From: Pseudoramibacter fermentans
GTDB taxonomy: Bacteria > Bacillota > Clostridia > Eubacteriales > Eubacteriaceae
Assembly: GCA_009493725.1 (NCBI GenBank)
Contig: VOGB01000003.1
Location: 310,001 to 374,000 of the forward strand
Reading direction: 5' to 3'
DNA: 64,000 bases
A program made the position numbers and the translations under genes. This document shows, one piece after another, positions 16,806 through 24,820 of the stretch; the stretch's first letter is position 1; every line of letters starts with the position of its first letter. Below the pieces are notes generated by a model. It made no database searches and was not told the DNA's origin. It saw nothing but the letters and a program-made list of their open reading frames with translations.

Positions 16806-17804
16806 TTGGTCATATCGGAAATGAATCCAGACGCGAAATCGCGGAATCTGAGGCTGCTCAGGCGCGCGCTGCGCATGACGCAGCAGCAGTTCATGGAGCA
16901 GTTTCTGTCCGGGCCGTCCGGTAAATCGGCGATGAGCATCGCCACTTACTCCAATCTGGAGCGCAAGGGCGGCAAACGGCTCAACGAGGTGATTTCGAAG
17001 GTCAGCCGGCAGCTGAATCTCGACCCGATGGTCTTCTCAATGGACCCGGGGCAGTTCAGCGAGCAGGTCGATCAGATGATCGCCTCCTCGCCGGAAAAGC
17101 AGGCGGTTGTCGACGGCAGCACTGGTGATATCACCGAGCTGGTCAATCGGCTGACGGTCTATTTCGCGGACGACATCATTTCCGGAAAACTCAAGAAAGG
17201 CAGCCGCATCGAATCGGACCGGGAGCTCGCCCGGAAAATGGGCGTCGGGCGCTCGGCCGTGCGCGAGGCCTTGAAGGTCTTGAGCGTATTGGGGATGATC
17301 GACATCCGCCCGGGTCAGGGCACCTTCATTTCTCAGAAGGAATCGAACTTCTTCACGGTGCCGCTGAGCTGGTCGCTGTTTTTGAGCCGGCCCCAGGTGG
17401 AGGATATTCTTCAGGTGCGCAATCTCATCGAAGTGGGGGCCGCGCGTCTGGCCGCAACCTCTCACGACGAAGAGGCTCTCTCGAAGCTTTACGCGCTGTC
17501 CTACGAGATTTATAACGCCTACGATGCAGGTGACCACAAGCGCTTTCTCGAGGCCGACGTGGCCTTTCACACGAGCGTCGCGGCGTGCTCAGGCAACACG
17601 GTGATCTTCTCGATGATCGAGACGATCCGCAACCTGCTGAAGCGGGTGAGCCAGACTGGGATGGTTACAGACGAGCAGATGACGGCGATTTACACCGAAC
17701 ACAAGGAGATTTTTGGCGCGATCATGTCCAAGGATCCCGACGCTGCCGGCGAAGCGATGCGCCGCCACCTCGAACATTCCCTCGACCGTTACAATTATCA
17801 GTAA
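16806..17804 (+). CDS. XRE-GntR/FadR hybrid regulator, probable controller of the all operon
   Basis: A 332-residue DNA-binding protein with two different helix-turn-helix domains. Residues about 10-75 look like a Cro/XRE-type fold (LRRALRMTQQQFMEQF, then SIATYSNLERKG). Residues about 107-175 form a GntR winged helix (GSRIESDRELARKMGVGRSAVREALKV). Residues about 190-330 are an FCD effector domain with Asp/His metal-ligand positions (EADVAFHTS, the His of EHKEIF, RRHLEH). The start is TTG 16806, six nt after GAGGAGGGG; the ATG at 16821 is too far. It is the last gene of the operon and probably senses a pathway intermediate. It is not related to the IclR-type AllR of E. coli. Confidence 0.8.
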   Translation: MVISEMNPDAKSRNLRLLRRALRMTQQQFMEQFLSGPSGKSAMSIATYSNLERKGGKRLNEVISKVSRQLNLDPMVFSMDPGQFSEQVDQMIASSPEKQAVVDGSTGDITELVNRLTVYFADDIISGKLKKGSRIESDRELARKMGVGRSAVREALKVLSVLGMIDIRPGQGTFISQKESNFFTVPLSWSLFLSRPQVEDILQVRNLIEVGAARLAATSHDEEALSKLYALSYEIYNAYDAGDHKRFLEADVAFHTSVAACSGNTVIFSMIETIRNLLKRVSQTGMVTDEQMTAIYTEHKEIFGAIMSKDPDAAGEAMRRHLEHSLDRYNYQ

Positions 17805-18265
17805 CATTCATATAGTGTCAAAAGCACCGAAAACGGGTGACAGAAATAAAAAAATTATTTTGAGAATTTTCGCCGGAGGAGGCACACGCTTCCACCGGCG
17901 TTTTTTGTTGCTCCGTTTAAGATTGATATGGCTGATTTGTAATTGATTGTTTCGAAGGCATTTTGCCTTCGCGCGCGCACGCGCGTAAGTAATTACTTTA
18001 TTATTATTTAATTTAATTTTCTTTTATTTTATTTGTGGCGTTTTTGCATACATAAATGCCAGTTATTTCATAGTTAACTTTTGTTTTTATATACATAAAC
18101 GCCAGTTATTTCGCAATTAACTCTCATTTTTGCGACAATAACCCAAAGAGCTAAACTATTAATAAAAATAAATCAACAAATCAAATGCGTTCAAAGCGGG
18201 ATCAAATCGTGTGTGTTTAGAAAACTTAAGTGAATAATAAAGAAATGAAAATTTCTGAAAAAGCG
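17805..18265. other. AT-rich intergenic region with hairpins and a tandem repeat
   Basis: No gene is seen. Near 17873-17902 CGCCGGAGG and CCACCGGCG bracket a hairpin followed by a T-run, a likely terminator for the regulator gene. GAAGGCATTTTGCCTTC (about 17954-17970) is a short hairpin followed by an alternating CGCGCGCGCACGCGCG tract. A 32-nt direct repeat follows (separate entry). Confidence 0.6.
18048..18122. repeat. Two-copy 32-nt direct repeat, 43-bp period
   Basis: Copies at 18048-18079 and 18091-18122 share ATACATAAA-GCCAGTTATTTC and end in TTAACT, with four or so differences. The period of 43 bp is close to four helical turns, so both copies face the same side of the DNA. The pair lies 140-220 bp upstream of the htpG promoter. 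Confidence 0.75.
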
Positions 18266-18325
18266 TTGCAATTTGGTGGGAAGTATTCTAAAATACATTT
18301 AGCACTCAATCAAATGGATTGCTAA
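18266..18325 (+). promoter_or_regulatory. htpG promoter with CIRCE (HrcA) operator
   Basis: TTGCAA (18266-18271), 17-bp spacer, TAAAAT (18289-18294). Directly downstream, covering the start of transcription, is TTAGCACTC, nine bases, GATTGCTAA (18299-18325), which differs from the CIRCE consensus at one base of the right arm. CIRCE is the operator of the heat-shock repressor HrcA. Confidence 0.88.
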
Positions 18326-18380
18326 TAAATCACGAAAATAAAACCAAGATACACCATTTTCAGAAAGCGAGGGGTTACAA

Positions 18381-20330
18381 TTGGCAAAAAAGGAATTTAA
18401 AGCCGAATCCAAACGGCTGCTGGACCTGATGGTCAATTCGATTTACACAAACAAGGAAATCTTCTTAAGAGAGCTCATTTCCAACGCCAGCGACGCCATC
18501 GACAAGCGTTACTTCAAGGCGAGCCAGGAAGGGCAGACCGGGCTCTCCAGAAACGACTACCCGATTTACGTCGCCCGGGATGAAGACGCCCGCACCCTGA
18601 CGATCACTGACTGCGGGATCGGCATGACCGACACCGAAATGGAAAACAACCTCGGGACGATCGCCCAGTCCGGCAGTCTCGATTTCAAAACCGAAAACGC
18701 GAAGGAAGACGGCACCGACGCCCTTGACATCATCGGCCAGTTCGGGGTCGGCTTCTACTCGGCCTTCATGGTCGCGAAGAAGATTCGCGTCGTCTCCAAG
18801 GCTGAAGGCAGCGACAAAGCCTACGCCTGGGAATCTGAAGGCGCTGACGGCTACACCATCGAACCGGCAGAACGGGACGACGTCGGGACGACGATCACCC
18901 TGTTCCTGCGCGACGACACCGACGACGACAAATACAGCGACTACCTGAAGGAATGGAAGCTGCGCGACTTGATCAAGAAATATTCGGACTACATCCGCTA
19001 CCCGATCATCATGAACGTCACGAAACAGGAACCTTTATCTAAGGAAGAAAAAGAAGCGGCCGAAGCCGATGAAAACGGCAAGAAGCCGGAATTCAAAACC
19101 GTTCACGAAGACGAAACCATCAACTCGATGGTGCCGATTTGGAAGCGCAGTAAATCCGAAGTCACCACCGAAGAGTACAACGAATTCTACAAGGATAAAT
19201 TCGTCGATTGGGAAGATCCGCAAAAGATCATCTCGACCAACGTCGAAGGGCTGCTCTCCTACAACGCGCTGCTGTTCATCCCGTCGCGGGTGCCTTACAA
19301 CTTCTACTCCAAGGATTACAAGCGCGGCCTGCAGCTGTACTCCTCCGGCGTTTTGATCATGGATAAATGCGAAGACCTGCTGCCGGATTACTTCGGCTTT
19401 GTCCGCGGCCTCGTCGACTCTCAGGATATTTCACTGAATATTTCTCGGGAAATGCTCCAGCAGGACCGCCAGGTTAAGGCCATTGCCAACCGCCTCGAAA
19501 AGAAGATCATCTCCGAACTCAAGGACATGATGGCCAAGGACCGCGAAGGTTACGAAAAATTCTTCAATAACTTCGGCCTGCGCCTGAAATTCGGCATTTA
19601 CGACAATTTCGGCGCCAACAAGGACAAGCTGAAAGACCTCGTCATGTTCTACAGCTCCACCGAAGACAAGCTGGTCACCTTCCAGGAATACGTCGACCGC
19701 ATGAAGGAAGATCAGAAATACATTTACTACGCCACCGGCGACTCCATCGACAAGATCAAACGGATGCCGCAAAACGAAATGCTGATGGACAAGGGATACG
19801 AAGTCCTGTTCTGCACCGAAGAAGTGGACGAATTCGCGCTGAAGGTGCTGAATTCCTACAACGACAAGCCCTTTAAATCCACTGCGGAAGACGACCTCGG
19901 CATCGAAATGTCCGACGAAGAAAAGGCGATCCGCGAAAAACAGAGCAAGGCTTCTGAAGGGCTGCTGAACAGCATCAAGGACGCCCTGGACGGCAAGGTC
20001 GCCGACGTCAAGCTGTCGACCCGTCTGAAGAGCCATCCGGTCTGCTTCTCCGCCGGCGAAGGCATCTCCATCGAAATGGAAAAGGTGCTGGCCGAACAGT
20101 CCAAGGCCGTGGGTCAGACGCCGACTGAAGACATGAAGGCCAAGAAGGTCCTCGAAATCAACGGGGATCATCCGGTTTTTGCCGCGATGCGCCGGGTCTA
20201 CGAAGCCGACGACAAGGACACGTTGAAGGATTACGCCGAACTTCTTTACGACCAGGCCATGCTCATCGAAGGCATGCCCATCGACGATCCGGTCGACTTC
20301 TCCAATCGGGTCTGCCGCCTGATGAAATAA
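18381..20330 (+). CDS. htpG: Molecular chaperone HtpG (bacterial Hsp90)
   Basis: ATP-dependent homodimeric chaperone of the cytoplasm, 649 residues. The GHKL ATPase domain shows the conserved ELISNASDAIDK (about 31-42), ITDCGIGMTDTEM (about 75-87) and GQFGVGFYSAFMVA (about 116-129) motifs; middle and C-terminal dimerisation domains follow in normal length. The start is TTG at 18381 after GCGAGGGG; there is no ATG nearby and alignment of the usual N terminus supports it. A near-consensus CIRCE covers the promoter, so repression by HrcA is expected. Terminator shared with the convergent barstar gene. Confidence 0.95.
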   Translation: MAKKEFKAESKRLLDLMVNSIYTNKEIFLRELISNASDAIDKRYFKASQEGQTGLSRNDYPIYVARDEDARTLTITDCGIGMTDTEMENNLGTIAQSGSLDFKTENAKEDGTDALDIIGQFGVGFYSAFMVAKKIRVVSKAEGSDKAYAWESEGADGYTIEPAERDDVGTTITLFLRDDTDDDKYSDYLKEWKLRDLIKKYSDYIRYPIIMNVTKQEPLSKEEKEAAEADENGKKPEFKTVHEDETINSMVPIWKRSKSEVTTEEYNEFYKDKFVDWEDPQKIISTNVEGLLSYNALLFIPSRVPYNFYSKDYKRGLQLYSSGVLIMDKCEDLLPDYFGFVRGLVDSQDISLNISREMLQQDRQVKAIANRLEKKIISELKDMMAKDREGYEKFFNNFGLRLKFGIYDNFGANKDKLKDLVMFYSSTEDKLVTFQEYVDRMKEDQKYIYYATGDSIDKIKRMPQNEMLMDKGYEVLFCTEEVDEFALKVLNSYNDKPFKSTAEDDLGIEMSDEEKAIREKQSKASEGLLNSIKDALDGKVADVKLSTRLKSHPVCFSAGEGISIEMEKVLAEQSKAVGQTPTEDMKAKKVLEINGDHPVFAAMRRVYEADDKDTLKDYAELLYDQAMLIEGMPIDDPVDFSNRVCRLMK

Positions 20331-20377
20331 TGGATGAAATAAATTGCAAATCAGCGCAGATGAACAAAAGCAAAAGT

Positions 20378-20415
20378 ATTGCCTTTCAATTGTAAATCAC
20401 TGAAATTAAGGCAAT
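20378..20415. other. Stem-loop downstream of htpG
   Basis: ATTGCCTT and AAGGCAAT form a perfect 8-bp stem with a further TCA/TGA pairing inside. No T-run follows, so it may be a 3'-UTR structure rather than a terminator. Confidence 0.45.
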
Positions 20416-20438
20416 GTTTTCGAGAAAAGATTAAATAA

Positions 20439-20471
20439 AAAAAGGGATTCGCTTGACACGAATCCCTTTTT
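20439..20471. terminator. Bidirectional terminator, htpG/barstar
   Basis: AAAAAGGGATTCG pairs perfectly with CGAATCCCTTTTT around a 7-nt loop, between the two convergent genes. Confidence 0.9.
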
Positions 20472-20526
20472 CATATTTAATATAGAGTCACAAGGTCCAG
20501 ATTAGATATTGCGGGAAAAAACATCC

Positions 20527-20799
20527 CTAGGCGTCCATATCGAGCACGATTTTCGAGTTGGCCTTCGCGGCGTCCTCGAAGGTTTTGACGATCTCGACGC
20601 CGTACTGGCCCAGATTGTCGGTGAGCACATCGGGATCGAAGAAATGAATCGCGGTGGTCTTGCGGATGCCGACGAGTCCGTCCCACAGGGCGTCAAGGTT
20701 TTTGCCGTACGAGTCCGGCCAGTCCATTCGATGCTGAATGTGAAGCTGGGCGCGCTCCTTTGTAACCATCTTCCGACCTTCAATGTTAATCTCACGCAT
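20527..20799 (-). CDS. Barstar-family ribonuclease inhibitor
   Basis: A 90-residue protein of the barstar family, small alpha/beta inhibitors that bind barnase-type RNases. Recognisable parts are the N-terminal strand MREINIEGRKM, the helix-2 region WPDSYGKNLDALWDGL with the family-typical YG.NLDALWD, and the late FEDAAKANSKIVLDMDA. Start ATG 20799 is chosen because AGGAGGTG lies before it; the frame stays open upstream but has no better site. No RNase or secreted toxin gene is next to it, so it is an orphan inhibitor here, possibly protecting against a toxin from elsewhere. Confidence 0.85.
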   Translation of the reverse strand: MREINIEGRKMVTKERAQLHIQHRMDWPDSYGKNLDALWDGLVGIRKTTAIHFFDPDVLTDNLGQYGVEIVKTFEDAAKANSKIVLDMDA

Positions 20800-20943
20800 C
20801 ACGGCACCTCCTGTATGGCTGATTTGTGATTTCATTATAAAAAAAATACAGATTAAAGTCAAGATATGACCGTTTTCAATGGCTATACCGCATAATTCTA
20901 TTGAAAATCTAATGAAAATAATAGGATTATTTACAATTTGATC

Positions 20944-20972
20944 TTGAAAAGGGCATACCTTCGTGATAGAAT
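20944..20972 (+). promoter_or_regulatory. Promoter of the radical SAM gene
   Basis: TTGAAA, exactly 17 bp, TAGAAT. Transcription should start near 20980, giving a 5' leader of about 250 nt. Confidence 0.75.
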
Positions 20973-20979
20973 GTGATAA

Positions 20980-21233
20980 TGATTTTGAGATGTAGTTTAC
21001 TAACCTATTTCCCTAATATAGGGGCTCATCTCACACATTAACTATAACATAAAGTTATAACAATTTAAATAAGAAAACAATCTACATATTATATAGAAGC
21101 AACATTGATCTCCCAATTGAAAGAGAAAGGAGGTTCGCGTCGAAAACGCAGGGTGGATCAAGGATCAATATCGGATCAACAGTTTGGACTTATTTTTAAA
21201 ATCTACAAATAATTGAAAGAAGTGAGTAAACAA
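20980..21233 (+). promoter_or_regulatory. Long 5' leader of the radical SAM gene
   Basis: No gene seen. TGAGATG (from 20986) pairs with CATCTCA (to about 21032), with an inner CCTAT/ATAGG stem. A perfect ribosome-binding sequence, GAAAGGAGGT, lies at 21125-21134, about 100 nt before the coding start and with no good start codon at proper distance. GGATCA occurs three times between 21155 and 21178. Confidence 0.5.
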
Positions 21234-22658
21234 ATGGCATCATTTAAATATAATCTTGAAAAATTTGGTATCGAACGTGTTGTGGGCTGGTTAACCAAGA
21301 ATCCGGAAAAGAACCTGCCCCGTGTTATGAACTGGGTTGATAAATTTGCACACGGTGAATTCGTCGGTCAGAGAAATGCGATCCGCGCAGCCATCAACGA
21401 CGAAAACCACCCGTATCATCCGGTTGTACAGAGAGTGGTCCACATGGATCCCAACGTCCTGAAGAAAGCATTCGTCAATTTCTTCATGAACGCCAACCTC
21501 GTGGGCTGGGACAAACAGGAACAGGTCCGCAACAAATACGGCTGTAACGCACCTTGGGCCATCCTGCTCGACCCGACATCGGCCTGCAACCTGCACTGCA
21601 CCGGCTGCTGGGCTGCTGAATACGGCAACAAGCTGAACCTGTCCTTCGACGAAATCGACGATATCATCAGACAGGGCAAGGAAATCGGCGTTTACATGTA
21701 CATCTACACCGGCGGCGAACCGCTGGTCCGCAAGGATGACTTAATCAAGCTTTGCGAAAAACACAACGACTGCATGTTCCTGTCCTTCACCAACGGCACC
21801 CTGCTCGACGCGCACTTCGCTGACGAAATCAAACGCGTCGGCAACTTCATCCCAGCGATCTCCCTCGAAGGGTTTGAAGAAGCGACAGACGCCCGCCGTG
21901 GGAACGGCGTTTACGACAAGGTTATCGCCGCAACTGAACTTCTGAAGGAACGCAACCTGCCTTTCGGCTTCTCCTGCTGCTACACCAGACAGAACTTCGA
22001 ATCCATCACCTCCGAAGAATATTACGACAAGATGATCGAACTTGGCGCCCTCTTCGTATGGTACTTCCACTTCATGCCGACCGGCGTGAACGCGGTGCCA
22101 GAACTGATGGTTACCCCGGAACAGCGTGTTGAAATGCACAGAAGAATCCGCGACTACAGAAACCGCAAGGCCCTGTTCGCAATGGACTTCCAGAACGACG
22201 CGGAATACGTCGGCGGATGCATTGCCGGAGGCCGCCGCTACCTGCACATTAACGCCAACGGCGACGTCGACCCGTGTGTCTTCATCCACTATTCTGATTC
22301 CAACATCCGCGAAAAATCATTGCTGGATGCGCTGCGCTCACCGCTGTTCATGGCTTATCACGATGGCCAGCCGTTCAACGAAAACATGCTTAGACCGTGC
22401 CCGATGCTGGAAAATCCGGAAATCCTGCCGGAAATGGTCAAGAAGACCGGCGCACACTCCACTGACCTGGAATGCCCGGAACCGGTTGACGATCTCGTCG
22501 CCAAGACCAAGGAATACGCAAAGAACTGGGCACCTGTCGCACACGACATGTGGGACGGCAGCCCTGAAGAAGCCCGCTACATCGCCAAACGCGATCGTCT
22601 GCGCAAAGCTTCCGAAAAACGCCAGAAGGAATTGGCGGAAGATCAGGAAACTGCATAA
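21234..22658 (+). CDS. Radical SAM protein, function unknown
   Basis: A 474-residue radical S-adenosylmethionine enzyme. The cluster motif is C118-x3-C122-x2-C125 (CNLHCTGCW) and the SAM-binding GGEP lies near 164-167 (YTGGEPLVRK). A C-terminal part with cysteines (GGCIAGGRRYLHINANGDVDPC, and RPCPMLENP) resembles a SPASM-like auxiliary cluster region. The N-terminal 100 residues are helical with a PHPVVQ-type segment and no known domain to me. Related proteins include membrane-lipid-modifying and peptide-modifying enzymes; I cannot choose. ATG 21234 is taken as start; a TTG 21 nt upstream is in frame. It is monocistronic with its own promoter and terminator and high-expression codon use. Confidence 0.8.
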   Translation: MASFKYNLEKFGIERVVGWLTKNPEKNLPRVMNWVDKFAHGEFVGQRNAIRAAINDENHPYHPVVQRVVHMDPNVLKKAFVNFFMNANLVGWDKQEQVRNKYGCNAPWAILLDPTSACNLHCTGCWAAEYGNKLNLSFDEIDDIIRQGKEIGVYMYIYTGGEPLVRKDDLIKLCEKHNDCMFLSFTNGTLLDAHFADEIKRVGNFIPAISLEGFEEATDARRGNGVYDKVIAATELLKERNLPFGFSCCYTRQNFESITSEEYYDKMIELGALFVWYFHFMPTGVNAVPELMVTPEQRVEMHRRIRDYRNRKALFAMDFQNDAEYVGGCIAGGRRYLHINANGDVDPCVFIHYSDSNIREKSLLDALRSPLFMAYHDGQPFNENMLRPCPMLENPEILPEMVKKTGAHSTDLECPEPVDDLVAKTKEYAKNWAPVAHDMWDGSPEEARYIAKRDRLRKASEKRQKELAEDQETA

Positions 22659-22676
22659 TTTAAGCATTCGACAAAC

Positions 22677-22707
22677 AGCCGCACTGCCAAACAGTGCGGC
22701 TTTTTTG
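22677..22707 (+). terminator. Terminator of the radical SAM gene
   Basis: AGCCGCACTG and CAGTGCGGCT form a perfect 10-bp stem followed by six T residues. Confidence 0.92.
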
Positions 22708-22741
22708 CTTTTTTAAACGCAATACATAAAGGGGAAAACAG

Positions 22742-24820
22742 GTGCAAAAACGCAGGAAAAGGCGCCGGAGCCGATCGGACCAGCGCAAAGCGCAACGGAA
22801 AAAATTTGCAAAATCGGAAGAGAATTTAAGACGGCAGCAACTGATGCGGGACGCGGTCTGGCCAACGGACGAGGACGCCGCGCATATCGCCGCAGACGTG
22901 TTCAGAAAGAAGCTCGTCAGCCAGCGGCTATACACGAAAAAGCGCCACCGCGACCAGGAAATCACGCCGCAGATCGAATTTGACCTGCGGACCTGGGCCG
23001 AAAGCGGGAAGGCGCCCTACGATTACTTTCATTTCAAGCACAACACGCTGCCGATGAAGAAGCTGCGCCAGCGCTTCGCCGAGGCCAATCCCGAGCTCGA
23101 CGGCCTGACCCGCTACGTCTCCCAGCGTGGGAATTGGGTCAACATTCCTGAGCACGTCGAAAAACGGCTGCACAAAACCCTCGATCGGGGCGAACGGCTC
23201 GCGGCGTCGCAGATTTCGCTGAGCGAGACCATCGATCTGCTCGAACACAACGGCCACTACCCATTCATCAAGAACCGCTCCCGGGAGCGGGAGCTGATCA
23301 AGAAGCAGATCCCCGAGCACATCGCCGAGCTCTTCCCGGTGGCGCGCAGTGTCGAGCGGCACTTCGTGCTCCACGTTGGGCCGACCAACTCCGGCAAGAC
23401 CCACGAGGCGATCACCGACTGCGAACAGGCCGAAACCGGCGTCTACCTCGCGCCGCTGCGCCTGCTGGCGATGGAAGAGGCTGAGCGCATGAACCGCGAC
23501 GGCGTCCCGTGCAGCATGGTCACCGGCGAGGAGGAACGGCTGATCCCCGGCGCGATGCACATGGCCTCGACGATCGAAATGATGTCGGAAGAGCGGCTCT
23601 ACGACGTCGCCGTCATCGACGAGTGCCAGATGATCGCCGACCGGGACCGCGGCTGGGCCTGGACTCAGGCCGTGCTCGGCATCGCGGCGAAAACCGTCCA
23701 CGTCTGCATGGCGCCGGAGGCCCAGGCGTTAGTTACCGCGCTGATCGAGGAATGCGGCGACACCTGGGAGGTGGTGACCCATCATCGGGCGACGCCCCTC
23801 GAAATGGAGGGCGGCGGCTTCGTCTTCCCGCGGGACGTGCGCGCCGGAGACGCGCTGGTGGTCTTTTCGAGAAAATCGGTGCTGCAGGCCGCGTCGATTC
23901 TCGAGGATGAGGGGCGGCGCGTCTCGGTGATTTACGGCGCGCTCCCTTACGACGCGCGCCGGGCCGAGACGATGAAATTCCTCTCGGGGGAAACCGACGT
24001 CGTCGTCGCGACCGACGCCATCGGCATGGGCATGAACCTGCCGATCAAACGCATCGTCTTTCTCGAGACCGACAAATTCGACGGCATGCGCCACCGGGAT
24101 TTGACCCCGGCGGAAATCAAACAGATCGCCGGACGCGCCGGGCGCCGAGGCTTTGCCGAAAAGGGACTCGTGACGTCGAGCTTCAACCGCAGCCTGATCG
24201 CGGAGGGGCTGGCCGCCGGCGTCGAACCCCTCGAAAAGGCCAGGGTGTCGATGCCGCGCTTCCTCGTGAACATGGACAGCCGCCTTTCCCAGACGATCCA
24301 GGACTGGCAGGGTCTGCCGGACGACGGGCTCTACCTCAAGACCGATATGACCCGCGCCTTTCACCTGTGTGTGTGGCTCGAGGTGAACTGCGAGCTCACG
24401 AAGACCGATATGCTGCGCGCGGTGACCATTCCCTTCGACGAAAACGATCTGGGCATGTGGGCACTGTGGCGCCACGCGATGAAAAATTACGACAAAGGCC
24501 GCCCGATTTTAGACGGCTTTGAACGCGTCGCCTACCAGCCCGGCGACGGCCTCGACCGCCTCGAGAAAAAGTACCGGACCCTCGATCTGATGTATTACCT
24601 CCAGCGCAGCCTCGGGGAAAACGAGACCTACGCCGACGAGGAAAAGCGCGACATTTTAGGCTGCAAGGCCGAGGTGGCCGACGCGATTATCCGCCGGCTG
24701 AAAAAGGCCAAGCGCGTATACCGCAGGTGCCGCATCTGCGGCGCGAAGCTGCCGTGGAACGATCCCTATTCGGTCTGTGACGCGTGTTATCAAGCAGGAA
24801 AGGCCGGTGCACGGCATTAA
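22742..24820 (+). CDS. SUV3-like superfamily II helicase
   Basis: A 692-residue helicase resembling SUV3, the mitochondrial RNA helicase of the degradosome. The Walker A motif VGPTNSGKT is at about 211-219, motif II DECQ near 292, and the motif VI region QIAGRAGRRGF near 460. The first 40 residues are strongly basic (KRRKRRRSRS), likely nucleic-acid binding. The C terminus carries a four-cysteine zinc-finger pattern (CRICGAKLP ... CDACYQ), which is not a standard SUV3 feature. Start is GTG 22742 with AAAGGGG 7 nt upstream. It ends with its stop codon overlapping that of the convergent methyltransferase. RNA unwinding or decay is the likely role. Confidence 0.82.
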   Translation: MQKRRKRRRSRSDQRKAQRKKFAKSEENLRRQQLMRDAVWPTDEDAAHIAADVFRKKLVSQRLYTKKRHRDQEITPQIEFDLRTWAESGKAPYDYFHFKHNTLPMKKLRQRFAEANPELDGLTRYVSQRGNWVNIPEHVEKRLHKTLDRGERLAASQISLSETIDLLEHNGHYPFIKNRSRERELIKKQIPEHIAELFPVARSVERHFVLHVGPTNSGKTHEAITDCEQAETGVYLAPLRLLAMEEAERMNRDGVPCSMVTGEEERLIPGAMHMASTIEMMSEERLYDVAVIDECQMIADRDRGWAWTQAVLGIAAKTVHVCMAPEAQALVTALIEECGDTWEVVTHHRATPLEMEGGGFVFPRDVRAGDALVVFSRKSVLQAASILEDEGRRVSVIYGALPYDARRAETMKFLSGETDVVVATDAIGMGMNLPIKRIVFLETDKFDGMRHRDLTPAEIKQIAGRAGRRGFAEKGLVTSSFNRSLIAEGLAAGVEPLEKARVSMPRFLVNMDSRLSQTIQDWQGLPDDGLYLKTDMTRAFHLCVWLEVNCELTKTDMLRAVTIPFDENDLGMWALWRHAMKNYDKGRPILDGFERVAYQPGDGLDRLEKKYRTLDLMYYLQRSLGENETYADEEKRDILGCKAEVADAIIRRLKKAKRVYRRCRICGAKLPWNDPYSVCDACYQAGKAGARH

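Noticed and set aside
17953..17990. The CGCGCGCGCACGCGCG tract as a Z-DNA or CRISPR-like signal.
   Set aside because: It is short, present once, and next to a simple hairpin. No repeat-spacer pattern exists anywhere in the window.
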